Both the position numbers and the translations under genes were made by a program. DNA of 6,365 nt from assembly GCA_020847015.1 (NCBI GenBank), contig JADLCW010000389.1:1-6365 (forward strand), given 5' to 3'. This document shows, piece after piece, positions 6,361-6,365 of the stretch (the first letter of the stretch is position 1; every line of letters starts with the position of its first letter). Below the pieces are notes generated by a model. It was not told where the DNA came from, searched no databases, and saw nothing but the letters and a program-made list of their open reading frames with translations. The stretch comes from Thermomicrobiales bacterium. Lineage in GTDB: Bacteria > Chloroflexota > Chloroflexia > Thermomicrobiales > UBA6265.

Positions 6361-6365
6361 CAGCA

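Overview
The window is GC-rich bacterial DNA carrying four intact protein genes, all on the + strand, densely packed and with strong purine-rich ribosome binding sites. Two of the four (secD, hppA) start with GTG. The best guess for the source is a high-GC Chloroflexota lineage, possibly Thermomicrobia or a relative. This is an inference from the Thr/Pro/Ala-rich linker (ATPEATP-like) in SecD, the flavour of the pyrophosphatase motifs and the eRF1-like gene; no rRNA or other decisive marker is present.

Layout. Positions 61-1395 encode a protein of the bacterial archaeo-eukaryotic release factor (baeRF) type, related in fold to eRF1/Pelota and to the Balon/Rv2629 ribosome hibernation factors. 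It is followed by a 211-base gap (1396-1606) with a strong GC hairpin (candidate terminator, 1413-1453), a near-consensus sigma70-type promoter (1479-1508) and an untranslated leader of about 90 bases. Then come secD (1607-3055) and secF (3074-4015), 18 bases apart and surely co-transcribed. A 167-base gap (4016-4182) holds a second strong GC hairpin and no promoter that I can recognise. The last gene, hppA (4183-6360), encodes a membrane pyrophosphatase complete to its stop codon, with the K+-independent, proton-pumping signature. The final five bases hold nothing.

How the genes fit together. SecD and SecF form the membrane complex that uses the proton motive force to complete SecYEG/SecA-driven protein export. 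HppA converts cytosolic pyrophosphate hydrolysis into a proton gradient, so it could feed the force SecDF consumes; that functional link is inferred only from adjacency. The baeRF gene appears to be a separate transcription unit concerned with ribosomes (rescue, peptidyl-tRNA release or hibernation).

I see no mobile element, CRISPR array, tRNA or rRNA. Most of the window is conserved housekeeping sequence. The least understood element is the baeRF protein, whose catalytic-loop region carries GGLAQ where true release factors have GGQ.
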